A stretch of 64,000 nt of DNA from Sphingomonas aquatilis (lineage in GTDB: Bacteria; Pseudomonadota; Alphaproteobacteria; Sphingomonadales; Sphingomonadaceae). Below the pieces are notes generated by a model. The model saw only the letters and a list, made by a program, of their open reading frames with translations, did no database searches and was not told the origin of the DNA. Shown here in pieces: positions 32,033 through 40,124 of this stretch. Positions within the stretch are counted from its first letter, which is position 1. Each line of letters opens with the position of its first letter. The translations under genes and the position numbers were made by a program. The stretch is from the NCBI RefSeq assembly GCF_014196115.1, contig NZ_JACIDB010000010.1:1-64000 (forward strand), written 5' to 3'.

Positions 32033-32078
32033 CTTGGTAAGGCTGAGGTCGTGAGTTCAATCCTCACCGGCAGCACCA
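32033..32078 (+). tRNA. 3' fragment of tRNA-Thr(GGT), island attachment site
   Basis: Contains the anticodon loop ttGGTaa (32,034-32,040), the 3' anticodon stem ggctg, variable loop, a complete T arm (gtgag/ctcac around ttcaatc), the 3' acceptor strand cggcagc, discriminator A and CCA (32,076-32,078). The 5' half is absent: the bases before 32,033 (tataaaaacatt) cannot pair with ggctg or the acceptor. It is therefore the att duplication, not a working tRNA gene. Confidence 0.85.
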
Positions 32079-32434
32079 TTTTCTCCTGATATTATCGCCG
32101 GTTGGCGGAAGAAGGCCTCGAAAGAGGCTGCTTACAATGGGTCAGAACAGGCCATTGTCAGCACATCGTCAGCAAAGTTCATAGAGCCTCAATTTCTGGG
32201 GGTGTGCCTGCTGGCTGCCCAAGGCGATCCGCACACCGAGTCGAGGGAGCAATTCGGCCGCCGAGCATCCCTTTGGCCGGGGAGGCGAGGCAGAGAGCGT
32301 GAAGGTTACGATGGCGGCACGTAGCCCTGCGGGGCGCTACAGGGGCACCTCATAGCAGTGTGCCTGTGAGGTTACGCCGCGTCGCATGCTGAAAATCCCG
32401 TTCCGTTCGGCACAGGCCGGCCTTATCGAATGGC
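32079..32434. other. Intergenic stretch next to the island border
   Basis: About 355 bp with no convincing gene. A hairpin with gtagccc / gggcgctac arms (one bulged base) lies near 32,320-32,340. The composition is closer to the right-hand DNA than to the AT-rich att region. Confidence 0.35.
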
Positions 32435-33334
32435 ATGGCATTCGGCGTCTTCATCCACCGATCTGATTCGATCTATGACGACACACCGGCCGAGAAGTAC
32501 CAGTTTCCGAAGCAATATCTCGACCGTGCGCGCGCCTGCATCGGTGACTGGATCGTCTATTACGAGCCACGCAAGGTCATCGGAACGAAGGGCTATCATG
32601 CGGCCGCTAAGGTCGAACGCATTATCCCCGATCCCTCCACGCCAGGCATGTATCTCGCGCTGATCGAACCCGGCAGCTATCTCGATTTTGCGACATCGGT
32701 CCCGTTCGCTGACGCGAATGGCCCGATCGAGCGCGGCGTGCTCAACGACCAGGGCCGCATCTCCGGTCGAGCACAAGCAGCCGTCCGCGGGCTGTCGGCA
32801 AGCGACTTCAACCGCATCGTCGAAGCCGGTCTTGCCGAAGGCGATGCGTTGCTGCCGCGCACCGACATCGCATCTGACGCAAAAAGCGTGCGTGAAGAGC
32901 GCATGCCTTTCGCGTTCGACGAAGCGCGCGAGCGGGTCTCTAGCCTGGTCTCACGCGTGGTCCGGGATCGTGTCTTCCGACGGATCGTGCTGCGCGCCTA
33001 CGACGAGCGCTGCGCCGTGACCGGCCTGAAGCTCATCAATGGCGGTGGCCGAGCGGAGGTGGAAGCAGCTCATATCCGTCCGGTCGAGGCAAACGGCCCG
33101 GACATCGTCAGCAACGGCATCGCGCTTTCGGGCACCGCGCACTGGATGTTCGACCGCGGTCTGATCGGCCTGGATGACGATTTGCGCATCATCGTATCTC
33201 GTCAGGCAAACGACCAAGACAGCATCCGCTCCGTAGTGAATCCGAGCGGTCGCATCCTCGTGCCTCCCCGCGAAGCCGATCGACCCCACCCGCAGTTCGT
33301 GCGCTGGCATCGCGAGCATCGTTTCAAAATCTGA
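32435..33334 (+). CDS. HNH restriction endonuclease with PUA-like N-terminal domain
   Basis: 299 residues. The C-terminal HNH module reads CAVTGLKLINGGGRAEVEAA, then HIRPVEANGPDIVSNGIALS, then HWMFDRGLIGLDDD, matching the HNH_2-type nucleases. Residues about 15-100 (GDWIVYYEPRK, GYHAAAKVERIIPDP, MYLALIEPGSYLDF) resemble EVE/PUA-like readers of modified bases. This domain pairing is typical of type IV-like enzymes that cut modified DNA. It stands alone just outside the island border. No methyltransferase is nearby, in line with a modification-dependent enzyme. Confidence 0.75.
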   Translation: MAFGVFIHRSDSIYDDTPAEKYQFPKQYLDRARACIGDWIVYYEPRKVIGTKGYHAAAKVERIIPDPSTPGMYLALIEPGSYLDFATSVPFADANGPIERGVLNDQGRISGRAQAAVRGLSASDFNRIVEAGLAEGDALLPRTDIASDAKSVREERMPFAFDEARERVSSLVSRVVRDRVFRRIVLRAYDERCAVTGLKLINGGGRAEVEAAHIRPVEANGPDIVSNGIALSGTAHWMFDRGLIGLDDDLRIIVSRQANDQDSIRSVVNPSGRILVPPREADRPHPQFVRWHREHRFKI

Positions 33335-33619
33335 TCTCGCAGCAAGGCAGACGGTCGGGGTTGAGGCAAAACTGGTGGAAAGCAGCCTGTTCGCTTCTGG
33401 GCGAGCCGGCTCGGTAAGCTGCCGTTGGTTAAGGGCGAGGGCAGGGGGTCTCCGACGCCCGTGGATGGTGGAAACCGGCCTGGCCGGTTTGGTGCGCAGA
33501 CCGCGTTGGATGGCCCCTCGTGAGGCTAAAATCGTCGGCAGCATGAAAGCCTCACGGTACGGCTAGATCAACCTTGGGCGGATGCGCTTGCTGGTCGCCG
33601 GGCATACTCTCAGCGGAGC
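33335..33619. other. Remnant DNA upstream of the truncated GST gene
   Basis: About 285 bp without a recognisable gene; a 63-codon open frame (33,375-33,566) has no family resemblance. The normal N-terminal 45-50 codons of the GST gene should be here but are replaced, so this stretch probably contains a recombination junction. Confidence 0.4.
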
Positions 33620-34135
33620 GTGTGCTCCGAAAAGCCGCTTTCCCTCACGATCAACCCGAAAGGCTATGTCGCGGCGCTCATGCTCGACGATGCCCAGGTG
33701 CTCACCGAAGGTCCTGCGATCCTTCAGTATCTGGCCGACCTCCGTCCGAAATATGGACTCGCACCGGAGAACGGCAGTCTGGAGCGGGTTCGTCTCCAGG
33801 AATGGCTCAACTTCATCACCGCGGAGATTCACGCCGGATCAAGTCCGCTGTTCGACAAGAGCCTGCCGACTGCCGTGCAGGAGACCGTCAAGGCGAAGCT
33901 GTTCCGCCGTCTCGATATCGTCGAAGCCCGGCTCGCCGATGCCGACTATTTGATGGGCAAGCGGTTCACGGTCGCGGACGTCTATCTCTTCACGGTCCTG
34001 GGCTGGATGCGATTCTTCTCGATCGGCCTCGACCGGTGGCCTTCGCTACCCGGCTACATGCGGCGGGTTGCGGAGCGGCCGTCCGTTTCTGCAGCGCTCG
34101 CACGCGAGCAAGAGATCGCGCCGGTTGCCGAATGA
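33620..34135 (+). pseudogene. Glutathione S-transferase, 5'-truncated
   Basis: 171 codons resembling the GstA/beta-class GST from about residue 50 on: NPKGYVAALMLDDAQVLTEG, PAILQYLADLRPKYG, RVRLQEWLNFITAEIHAGSS, YLMGKRFTVADVYLF. The N-terminal glutathione-binding segment (normally MKLYYSPGACS-like with the catalytic Cys/Tyr/Ser) is missing; before NPKGY there are only a few unrelated residues from a GTG at 33,620. Without this half the thioredoxin-fold domain is incomplete, so I consider it a decayed gene. It converges with the LysR gene 5 bp away. Confidence 0.75.
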
Positions 34136-34140
34136 GCGTA

Positions 34141-35025
34141 TTAGGCTCGAAGCGCGACAGGTCTGCTGCTCGGCGCGCGATGCTCCCGGAAGGCCGCGGT
34201 GATGGCGCGCAACGTGTCCTTCGTCCGCGGATCGGAAAGCGAGGAATGGAGCACGATCGACAGCGATGGAAGCGGCGGGAGCCCGAGCGCGTCGCCGATA
34301 TCGAGCGTGTCCGCAGGCGCCAGACGGCGTGGGAAGGCGGCGACCGCAAGACCGGCAGACAGTGCCGCAGCGATGGCTGTCGTCCCGCCGATGAAGACTT
34401 CCTCCCACGCGATCGAGGCGCGGTCGAGCGAGCGAACGGCCACGTCGCGGACCGCGCAGCAGGGCGAGGTCGCTGCGAGTTGGAGCGGTTCGCCGGGATG
34501 ATGCTCGAAGGTCGGCGAGGCGAACCATCCAAAATGCTCCGGCCCGAGGATTTCACCGTCGCGTCGATCGTCGTCACTGCGGATGATGACGGCGTCGAGC
34601 GTGCCACCCTCGAAACCGTCAAGCAGCACGCGCGAATTGTCGAGCAACACCTCGATCGTGAGCGCCGGGTCCTGCGATTTCAGGCGCGCCAGCAGGCTCG
34701 GCATTTCCGGCCCCATCACATGGCCCGCGATGCCGAGCCGGAAGCGGCGACGCGGCGCGGTCAGTCCGGCAACCGCCCGCTCGTGCGCGGCGAGGAACTC
34801 GCGCGCGGACTGGATGAAGATCTCGCCCTGCGCGGACAGCCTGACCTGGCGCGGCGTGCGCTCGATCAGACGCAGCCCGATCCGATCCTCCAGACGCTTC
34901 AGCTTGACGCTGACGGCACCCTGGGTCGTCCCCAGCGCCTCGGCCGCGCGGGTGAAACTCGCGTGATCCGCCACCGCGAGGAAAGCCCTGACAGCATCCA
35001 CCTCAAGCGTCGCCACCACCATCAT
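34141..35025 (-). CDS. LysR-family regulator of the adjacent MFS transporter
   Basis: 294 residues. The N-terminal HTH (EVDAVRAFLAVADHASFTRA, LGTTQGAVSVKLKRLEDRIG) and LysR effector domain are intact. It is divergent from the MFS gene with about 80 bp between them, the classical LysR-regulator/target layout, so it most likely controls that exporter in response to its substrate. Confidence 0.85.
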   Translation of the reverse strand: MMVVATLEVDAVRAFLAVADHASFTRAAEALGTTQGAVSVKLKRLEDRIGLRLIERTPRQVRLSAQGEIFIQSAREFLAAHERAVAGLTAPRRRFRLGIAGHVMGPEMPSLLARLKSQDPALTIEVLLDNSRVLLDGFEGGTLDAVIIRSDDDRRDGEILGPEHFGWFASPTFEHHPGEPLQLAATSPCCAVRDVAVRSLDRASIAWEEVFIGGTTAIAAALSAGLAVAAFPRRLAPADTLDIGDALGLPPLPSLSIVLHSSLSDPRTKDTLRAITAAFREHRAPSSRPVALRA

Positions 35026-35104
35026 CCAAATTCGTTGTCACTGATATGTTGTGCCATCCGGGTTGCAGGATGCTCAAGCTCCCACCACCGACGCGCTCAT
35101 CACC

Positions 35105-36640
35105 ATGAAAGGTTCGATGATGGGTATGCAGACATCACGCGGGAACAGGGTGGCATTGGCAGCAGTCTGTTTATCGGCCCTGATGCTGGGGCTGGAGATT
35201 TCGAGCATCCCGGCGATCCTGCCGACGCTGGAGCATGTCCTTCCAGCCGACTTCCGGCAGCTCCAATGGATCATGAACGCCTATACGATTGCGATGACCA
35301 CCTGCCTGATGGCGATGGGCGCGTTGGGCGACCGCTATGGGCGCAGGCGGGTCTTCCTGATCGGCATCGTGATCTTCGGCGCCGCCTCGCTGGCGTGCGG
35401 GCTTGCGCCGAATGCGCCGATGCTGATCGCCGCCCGCTTCCTCCAGGGTGGGAGCGGCGCGGCGATGCTGGCCTGCCAGATCGCCGTCCTTTCGCACCAG
35501 TTCCGTGCAGGCCCGGAGCGCGGCATGGCGTTCGGTTGGTGGGGCATCGTCTTCGGGGTCGGCTTGGGCTTCGGCCCCCTGGTCGGAGGTCTGATCGCTA
35601 CCGTCGCGAGCTGGGAATGGGTGTTCCTCGTCCATGTCGGGTTGGCGATGGTTACGCTCGTGCTGGCGCGCTTGGGTATCGTTGAATCGTGCGATCCCCA
35701 AGCCGTTCGTATCGACCTTGCCGGGATCGCGACCCTGTCACTCGCCGTATTCTGCCTCGTCTTCCTCATCACGCAGGGACAGCGCGTGGACGCCGGCAAT
35801 CCCGTCGGGCTCGCGCTGGCAGGCGTCGGCATCGCGAGCCTTCTCGCCTTCATCGCGGTCGAGACGAGGACTGCCCGACCGATGTTCGACTTCGGCGCCT
35901 TCCGTGCGCGCGCCTTCTCGGGCGCGCTGCTCGGATCGGCGGGGATGAACTTCAGTTTCTGGCCGTTCGTCATCTATCTGCCCATCTATTTCCAGGCCGT
36001 CCATGGGTTGAGCAATGTATCGGCCGGGTTGGCACTGCTCGCCTACACGTTGCCGACGCTGGTCGTGCCGCCTTTCGCCGAACGGCTGTTGCTGCGCCGC
36101 GGGCCGGGCGTGGTGATTCCGCTCGGTCTCTTCACGATCGGGCTGGGGTTCGTCGTCATGCGGGTTGCTGCCTTAAGCCAGGACGCGAGCTGGCTGGCGA
36201 TGTTGCCCGGCTGCATTCTCGCCGGCATCGGCCTCGGCCTCACCAATACCCCCGTCACCAACACGGCGACCGGCGCCCTCCCGGTCGAGCGGGCGGGCAT
36301 GGCCTCCGGCATGGACATGAGCACGCGCATGATCTCGCTCGCCATCAACATCGCGCTGATGGGCTTCATCCTTCTCGAAGGCATCCGGTCGGGGCTTCAC
36401 CGCATCGTGCCCGAGGCAAGCGCCTCTGCACTGGGCGCTCTTGCCGAAGCCGTCGCGGCGGGAAACCTGGGAACGGCGGTTAGGGCGAGCGTGAGTCTTT
36501 CGGATGCACGCGCAGCATTGGTCGACGGCTTCGGCTGGGTTATGCTGTATGCGACGGCCTGCGTCTGGGGGTTGGCGCTCCTGAGCTATGTCGCGTTCGG
36601 ACGACATCAAAGGGCGTCCACCGACATGGAGCGCGTATGA
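35105..36640 (+). CDS. DHA2-type MFS efflux transporter (EmrB/QacA-like)
   Basis: 511 residues from the ATG at 35,105 (further ATGs at 35,117-35,126). About 14 transmembrane segments can be counted. Signature motifs: motif A GDRYGRRRVFLIG after TM2, motif C-like GIVFGVGLGFGPLVGG in TM5, both typical of drug:H+ antiporters of the 14-TM DHA2 group. It exports small toxic compounds across the inner membrane. Its LysR regulator is divergent. No HlyD/EmrA adaptor gene is adjacent. Confidence 0.85.
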   Translation: MKGSMMGMQTSRGNRVALAAVCLSALMLGLEISSIPAILPTLEHVLPADFRQLQWIMNAYTIAMTTCLMAMGALGDRYGRRRVFLIGIVIFGAASLACGLAPNAPMLIAARFLQGGSGAAMLACQIAVLSHQFRAGPERGMAFGWWGIVFGVGLGFGPLVGGLIATVASWEWVFLVHVGLAMVTLVLARLGIVESCDPQAVRIDLAGIATLSLAVFCLVFLITQGQRVDAGNPVGLALAGVGIASLLAFIAVETRTARPMFDFGAFRARAFSGALLGSAGMNFSFWPFVIYLPIYFQAVHGLSNVSAGLALLAYTLPTLVVPPFAERLLLRRGPGVVIPLGLFTIGLGFVVMRVAALSQDASWLAMLPGCILAGIGLGLTNTPVTNTATGALPVERAGMASGMDMSTRMISLAINIALMGFILLEGIRSGLHRIVPEASASALGALAEAVAAGNLGTAVRASVSLSDARAALVDGFGWVMLYATACVWGLALLSYVAFGRHQRASTDMERV

Positions 36641-36856
36641 ATTCGGAGCTGATGCTTCAGATACGCACGAGGAATATCGAAGCACGCCGAGCGGGCAGGC
36701 GCTCCTGGATTGCCCAGAACGGATCGGCGGGACCTGCTGACATTTGACGTCCTCCCTATTTTTTAATTATGTTGAGTGAGAGTTTTCCGGCCCTTTGAAG
36801 CCTGCGGGCAAGGATCTTGGCCCCCGCGCCACACCAGTGGCGCGATCAATAGCGAC

Positions 36857-38122
36857 CTACTTCACGCCTTCCATGTCATCGAGACCAGCGAGGATAGCGC
36901 GGCATCGTGCGGCAACCGCATCGACGATCATCGGCAGCATCGCGTCACCGCCTGCGGGCATGGTTTCGACATCCATCCGCGCCCGATCGACATTGGCGAG
37001 CACCCGGTTCGCCAGCGCGCGGACGCGGCGGATGGTCGGTGCAGCGCCCAGTCCGCAGGCAGCGGCAAGCCGCAGCCAGTGTCTGCGCTTCAGATAATCG
37101 CCGCGGTTCTTGTCCGCGACCGTCTGTGCGAGATTGCGTGTGACGCCATCGAACACCTCCGCGCACATCACGTCGTACAGCGGGGCGGTCCGCACTCGCG
37201 ATCCTGCGGGGATCAGGATCGAGTAGTTCTTGGCATGGGCATCGGTGTTGCACGCAAGTACGTTGAAGACGACGGCGTCGAACAGCCGCAGTGCATCAGG
37301 ACCGAGCGCCTGGCGCCGGACGAGGTTCATCATGTCGGCGACGGTCGGGCCACGGACGCCCGTTCTGTTCCGCTCGTACTTGGCGGACGGTGGCTTACCC
37401 AGCGCTTGGCAAAAGTCCTCCTGATGCAGCCGACGCCATTGCGCTCCGTCTGGCACGCGGTCGTAGCGCGGGATCAGGAAGTAGCGCCTTCCGCCCGCCA
37501 CTCCGGTCGTCACCGGCGGCACCGTCAATCCGCAGAGCCTAGCCAGCGTCAGGCACCAAGCCTCGTTCTGGACGCTGCCGTGGAGGCGTTCGCTGTCGGG
37601 CTTCAGGATATGGGTCGAAGGCGACCCGTCGAGCGGAATGTAGATCCGGCCGTCGGCGTCGCAGGCCACCGCCAGCTTGGTCTGGACGCCCGCCAGCGAC
37701 ATCGACACGCCGTCATCGCCCGCGAGGAACGGCTTGCGGGGAAGCTCCTCGATGATGCGTTCGAGATCGTTCTCGGTCTCGATCCGCTGCCAGTGCTCCG
37801 TGCCGGTCAGCCCCGGCGCACCGAAGGAGAGCGCGCCGGCGGTGTCGCGTCCGATCGCATCCAGTAGGGCGAGGATGTCGGTCTGCGCGACACCGAGTTG
37901 ACGAGCGATGACCACGAGCTGCTCCGCCTCGGGAAGCAGGTTGCTGGCCCAGGTCAGGAACCGGGCAGGCTCCACCTCACGCTCGGCGAGCGGCATCGTG
38001 ACCGAGATTGGAAAGGCCTGCCGGTCGTCCGTCCACGATGCGGCGTATACGAACCGCGGCCCGTCAGCATCCTCATGGACGTCGCCGACCAGATGCTCCT
38101 CAAAATAGACTGGAAGGGTCAT
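36857..38122 (-). CDS. hipA: HipA-family serine/threonine kinase toxin
   Basis: 421 residues. HipA hallmarks: the N-terminal HipA_N subdomain with LSFGAPG, the central MSLAGVQTKLAV, the catalytic loop NTDAHAKNYSIL (near residue 294, Asp base and Asn), and APLYDVMCAE with the metal-binding Asp. HipA phosphorylates aminoacyl-tRNA synthetases (GltX in E. coli) and causes growth arrest; HipB neutralises it. The ATG overlaps the hipB stop by 4 bp. No truncation, so the toxin should be active. Confidence 0.9.
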   Translation of the reverse strand: MTLPVYFEEHLVGDVHEDADGPRFVYAASWTDDRQAFPISVTMPLAEREVEPARFLTWASNLLPEAEQLVVIARQLGVAQTDILALLDAIGRDTAGALSFGAPGLTGTEHWQRIETENDLERIIEELPRKPFLAGDDGVSMSLAGVQTKLAVACDADGRIYIPLDGSPSTHILKPDSERLHGSVQNEAWCLTLARLCGLTVPPVTTGVAGGRRYFLIPRYDRVPDGAQWRRLHQEDFCQALGKPPSAKYERNRTGVRGPTVADMMNLVRRQALGPDALRLFDAVVFNVLACNTDAHAKNYSILIPAGSRVRTAPLYDVMCAEVFDGVTRNLAQTVADKNRGDYLKRRHWLRLAAACGLGAAPTIRRVRALANRVLANVDRARMDVETMPAGGDAMLPMIVDAVAARCRAILAGLDDMEGVK

Positions 38123-38367
38123 GAGGCGCTTTGCTGTTCAAGCAGGGTGACCGGGTCCAGCCCGACCAGCCCGGCGACGACGAGGGCGCGGCCGATCTGG
38201 CAGGTCGGCTTGCCCTTCTCCAATTCGTGGATGAACCGGATACCCACGCCCGCGACGGTCGCCAGATCCTCAAGGCTGAGCCCCATCTGCTGGCGGCGCG
38301 CGCGGACAAGGGCACCGAAGCGGCGCGAAAACCATGCGGCATCGTTTTCCGTGTCAGCCTGATCCAT
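38119..38367 (-). CDS. hipB: HipB-like XRE antitoxin
   Basis: 82 residues with a Cro/CI HTH (RRQQMGLSLEDLATVAGVGI, RFIHELEKGKPTCQ). It is upstream of and coupled to hipA. HipB binds operators as a dimer and recruits HipA as corepressor. Three perfect palindromes of the TTTCCCG-NN-CGGGAAA type lie directly upstream, fitting this autoregulation. Confidence 0.9.
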   Translation of the reverse strand: MDQADTENDAAWFSRRFGALVRARRQQMGLSLEDLATVAGVGIRFIHELEKGKPTCQIGRALVVAGLVGLDPVTLLEQQSAS

Positions 38368-38375
38368 TGAGCCAC

Positions 38376-38495
38376 CTTTCCCGAGCGGGAAAGATCACCC
38401 TACAGAGTTGCAAAATCAAGCGGGCTTTTCCCGTTCGGGAAAGATTGATGCCAAGTGGAGCACCTGAGGCCCGATCTTTCCCGTTCGGGAAAGAT
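38376..38495. promoter_or_regulatory. Three hipBA operators at exact 50-bp spacing
   Basis: CTTTCCCG-AG-CGGGAAAG at 38,376-38,393, TTTCCCG-TT-CGGGAAAG at 38,426-38,443, and ATCTTTCCCG-TT-CGGGAAAGAT at 38,474-38,495. The centres are 50 bp apart. The arms are identical over 7-8 bases, so one dimeric repressor should bind all three, suggesting cooperative looping or wrapping. Confidence 0.85.
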
Positions 38496-38501
38496 GCCGC
38501 G

Positions 38502-38723
38502 CTACCCGGCGGAAAGCCGCGCGACAGCAGTCCGGAGCTGATCCGCGTCGATGCCGCCGCTTGCGAACTGCGCGGCCAACGTAGCGATGAGCATGTTGTC
38601 GTCCACCTCGGCAGGCATGGACCGGCTCACCGTGCGCGCTGGGACCTGAGAGACAGTCCGCCGCCTCGGCGCAATCCGTCGTTCCTTGCCATCTAGGACA
38701 GGGTACGTGACTCGCCGAAGCAA
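38502..38723 (-). CDS. Possible small protein upstream of hipBA
   Basis: 73 codons from a TTG at 38,723, or 38 codons from the ATG at 38,618 (MPAEVDDNMLIATLAAQFAS, GGIDADQLRTAVARLSAG). The C-terminal part looks like real protein, but no ribosome-binding site is clear and the arginine-rich N-terminal part is doubtful. It ends 7 bp before the distal hipBA operator, so transcription of it would run into the operators. Unrecognised. Confidence 0.3.
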   Translation of the reverse strand: MLRRVTYPVLDGKERRIAPRRRTVSQVPARTVSRSMPAEVDDNMLIATLAAQFASGGIDADQLRTAVARLSAG

Positions 38724-38811
38724 TCATCGGCTTGATACCGGCATCGCTTTTCTTGCCTCCCCTTCCGCCGCGACGGGCCTACATCGGTGCGATGACACAG
38801 GAATTCGGCGC

Positions 38812-40083
38812 ATGACTCGCCCCTCGTTCGGCGTACAGGTCTTCATCGGCATGGCCCTTGGCCTCGTGCTGGGCTTCGTCGCCCGCAGCTATGACCTCAC
38901 CGGCCTGGCCGACGCACTGCGGATCGTCGGCGAGATGTTCGTTCAGCTGTTGAAGGCGCTGGTGGTGCCGCTGGTGTTCACCGCGATCGTCGCGTCGATC
39001 GCGGCGCTACGCGACCTCAACAATGCGGCGAAGCTGGTGGCGAGCACGTTCATCTGGTTCGGCATCACCGCGCTGATCGCGGTGTCGATCGGGCTGACGC
39101 TCGGCACCGTGCTGCAACCGGGCGCACATGCCGGGGTGAGCGCCGCCGCCGCGGTGCGCCCGGATACGGCGGGGTCGTGGCTCGATTTCCTGCGCGGGCT
39201 GGTGCCGGCGAACATCCTGGGGCTGGAGGCATCGACCGCGCTGAAGGACGGCGGCGCGAGCACCAAGCTGTCGTTCAACGTACTGCAGCTGATCGTCGTC
39301 TCGATCGCGATCGGCGTCGCCGCGGTGCGGACGGGCGAGGCGGGCGCGCCGTTCCTGGCGTTCAACGCGTCGGCGCTCGCGATCTTCCGGCGCATCCTGC
39401 GCTGGGTGGTGCGACTGACCCCGATCGGGACGGGCGCGCTGCTGGGCAGTGCGATCGTCCGCTACGGCTGGCAGTCGCTGTCGGCGCTCGGCACGTTCGC
39501 CATCGCGGTCTATGTCGGCCTCGCGCTGGTGCTGTTCGTCGTCTACCCGCTGCTGCTGCTGGCGAACGGGATGAGCCCGCGGCGGTTCTTCGCCGCCGCC
39601 TGGCCGGCGATCCAGCTGGGCTTCGTCTCGCGCTCGTCGATCGCGACGCTGCCCGTTACCGAGCAGGTGGTCGAGCAAGGGCTGGGCGTGCCGCGCAGCT
39701 ATGCCGCCTTTGCCGTGCCGTTCGCGGCGACGACCAAGATGGACGGATGCGCCGCCATCTATCCCGCGATCGCGGCGCTGTTCGTCGCGCAATATTACGG
39801 CATCCCGTTGCACGGGACCGATTATCTGCTGATCGTCGCGGTATCGGTGCTGGGATCGGCGGCGACCGCGGGGCTGACCGGCGCGCTCGTGATGCTGACG
39901 CTGACGCTGTCGACGCTGGGCCTGCCGCTGGAGGGCGCGGGGCTGTTGCTGGCGATCGACCCGATCCTCGACATGGGGCGGACCGCGGTGAACGTCGCGG
40001 GTCAGGCGTTGGTGCCGGCGATCGTCGCCAAGCGCCAGCGGCTGGCCGAAGACCTGCCGGCGGGGGAGGCGCTCGCCGCCTAG
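38812..40083 (+). CDS. Dicarboxylate/amino acid:cation symporter (DAACS family)
   Basis: 423 residues from the ATG at 38,812 with AGGA 9 nt upstream. It matches the GltP/DctA plan: N-terminal VQVFIGMALGLVLGF, LVVPLVFTAIVASIA in TM3, a Ser-rich re-entrant loop SRSSIATLPVTEQV (hairpin 1), and KMDGCAAIYPAIAALFVAQY with TM7, then IDPILDMGRTAVNVAGQ in TM8. These bind the carboxylate substrate and Na+ or H+. It imports glutamate, aspartate or C4-dicarboxylates into the cytoplasm. First clearly chromosomal gene to the right of hipBA. Confidence 0.9.
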   Translation: MTRPSFGVQVFIGMALGLVLGFVARSYDLTGLADALRIVGEMFVQLLKALVVPLVFTAIVASIAALRDLNNAAKLVASTFIWFGITALIAVSIGLTLGTVLQPGAHAGVSAAAAVRPDTAGSWLDFLRGLVPANILGLEASTALKDGGASTKLSFNVLQLIVVSIAIGVAAVRTGEAGAPFLAFNASALAIFRRILRWVVRLTPIGTGALLGSAIVRYGWQSLSALGTFAIAVYVGLALVLFVVYPLLLLANGMSPRRFFAAAWPAIQLGFVSRSSIATLPVTEQVVEQGLGVPRSYAAFAVPFAATTKMDGCAAIYPAIAALFVAQYYGIPLHGTDYLLIVAVSVLGSAATAGLTGALVMLTLTLSTLGLPLEGAGLLLAIDPILDMGRTAVNVAGQALVPAIVAKRQRLAEDLPAGEALAA

Positions 40084-40124
40084 GGCCAATCGACGTTTGG
40101 AGCGCTGCGCGAAATGCCGATCGG

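Larger units (their letters stand above)
1..32078. mobile_element. Integrated genomic island (left end outside window)
   Basis: The right boundary is a 46-nt copy of the 3' half of a tRNA-Thr(GGT) gene ending in CCA at 32,078. Immediately inside it lie candidate arm repeats, a tyrosine integrase and an AlpA-type regulator, the standard layout of a tRNA-targeting integrative element. The interior holds restriction-like enzymes, recombinases, toxin-antitoxin-like operons and unknown genes but no housekeeping gene. Since the tRNA fragment points rightward into the chromosome, the intact tRNA-Thr should sit on the + strand left of position 1. No conjugation genes are visible, so self-transfer is not supported here. 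The interior could be a composite of several insertions. Confidence 0.75.

Noticed and set aside
32033..32078. Intact tRNA gene
   Set aside because: Only the 3' half is present; the 5' bases cannot form acceptor, D or anticodon stems.
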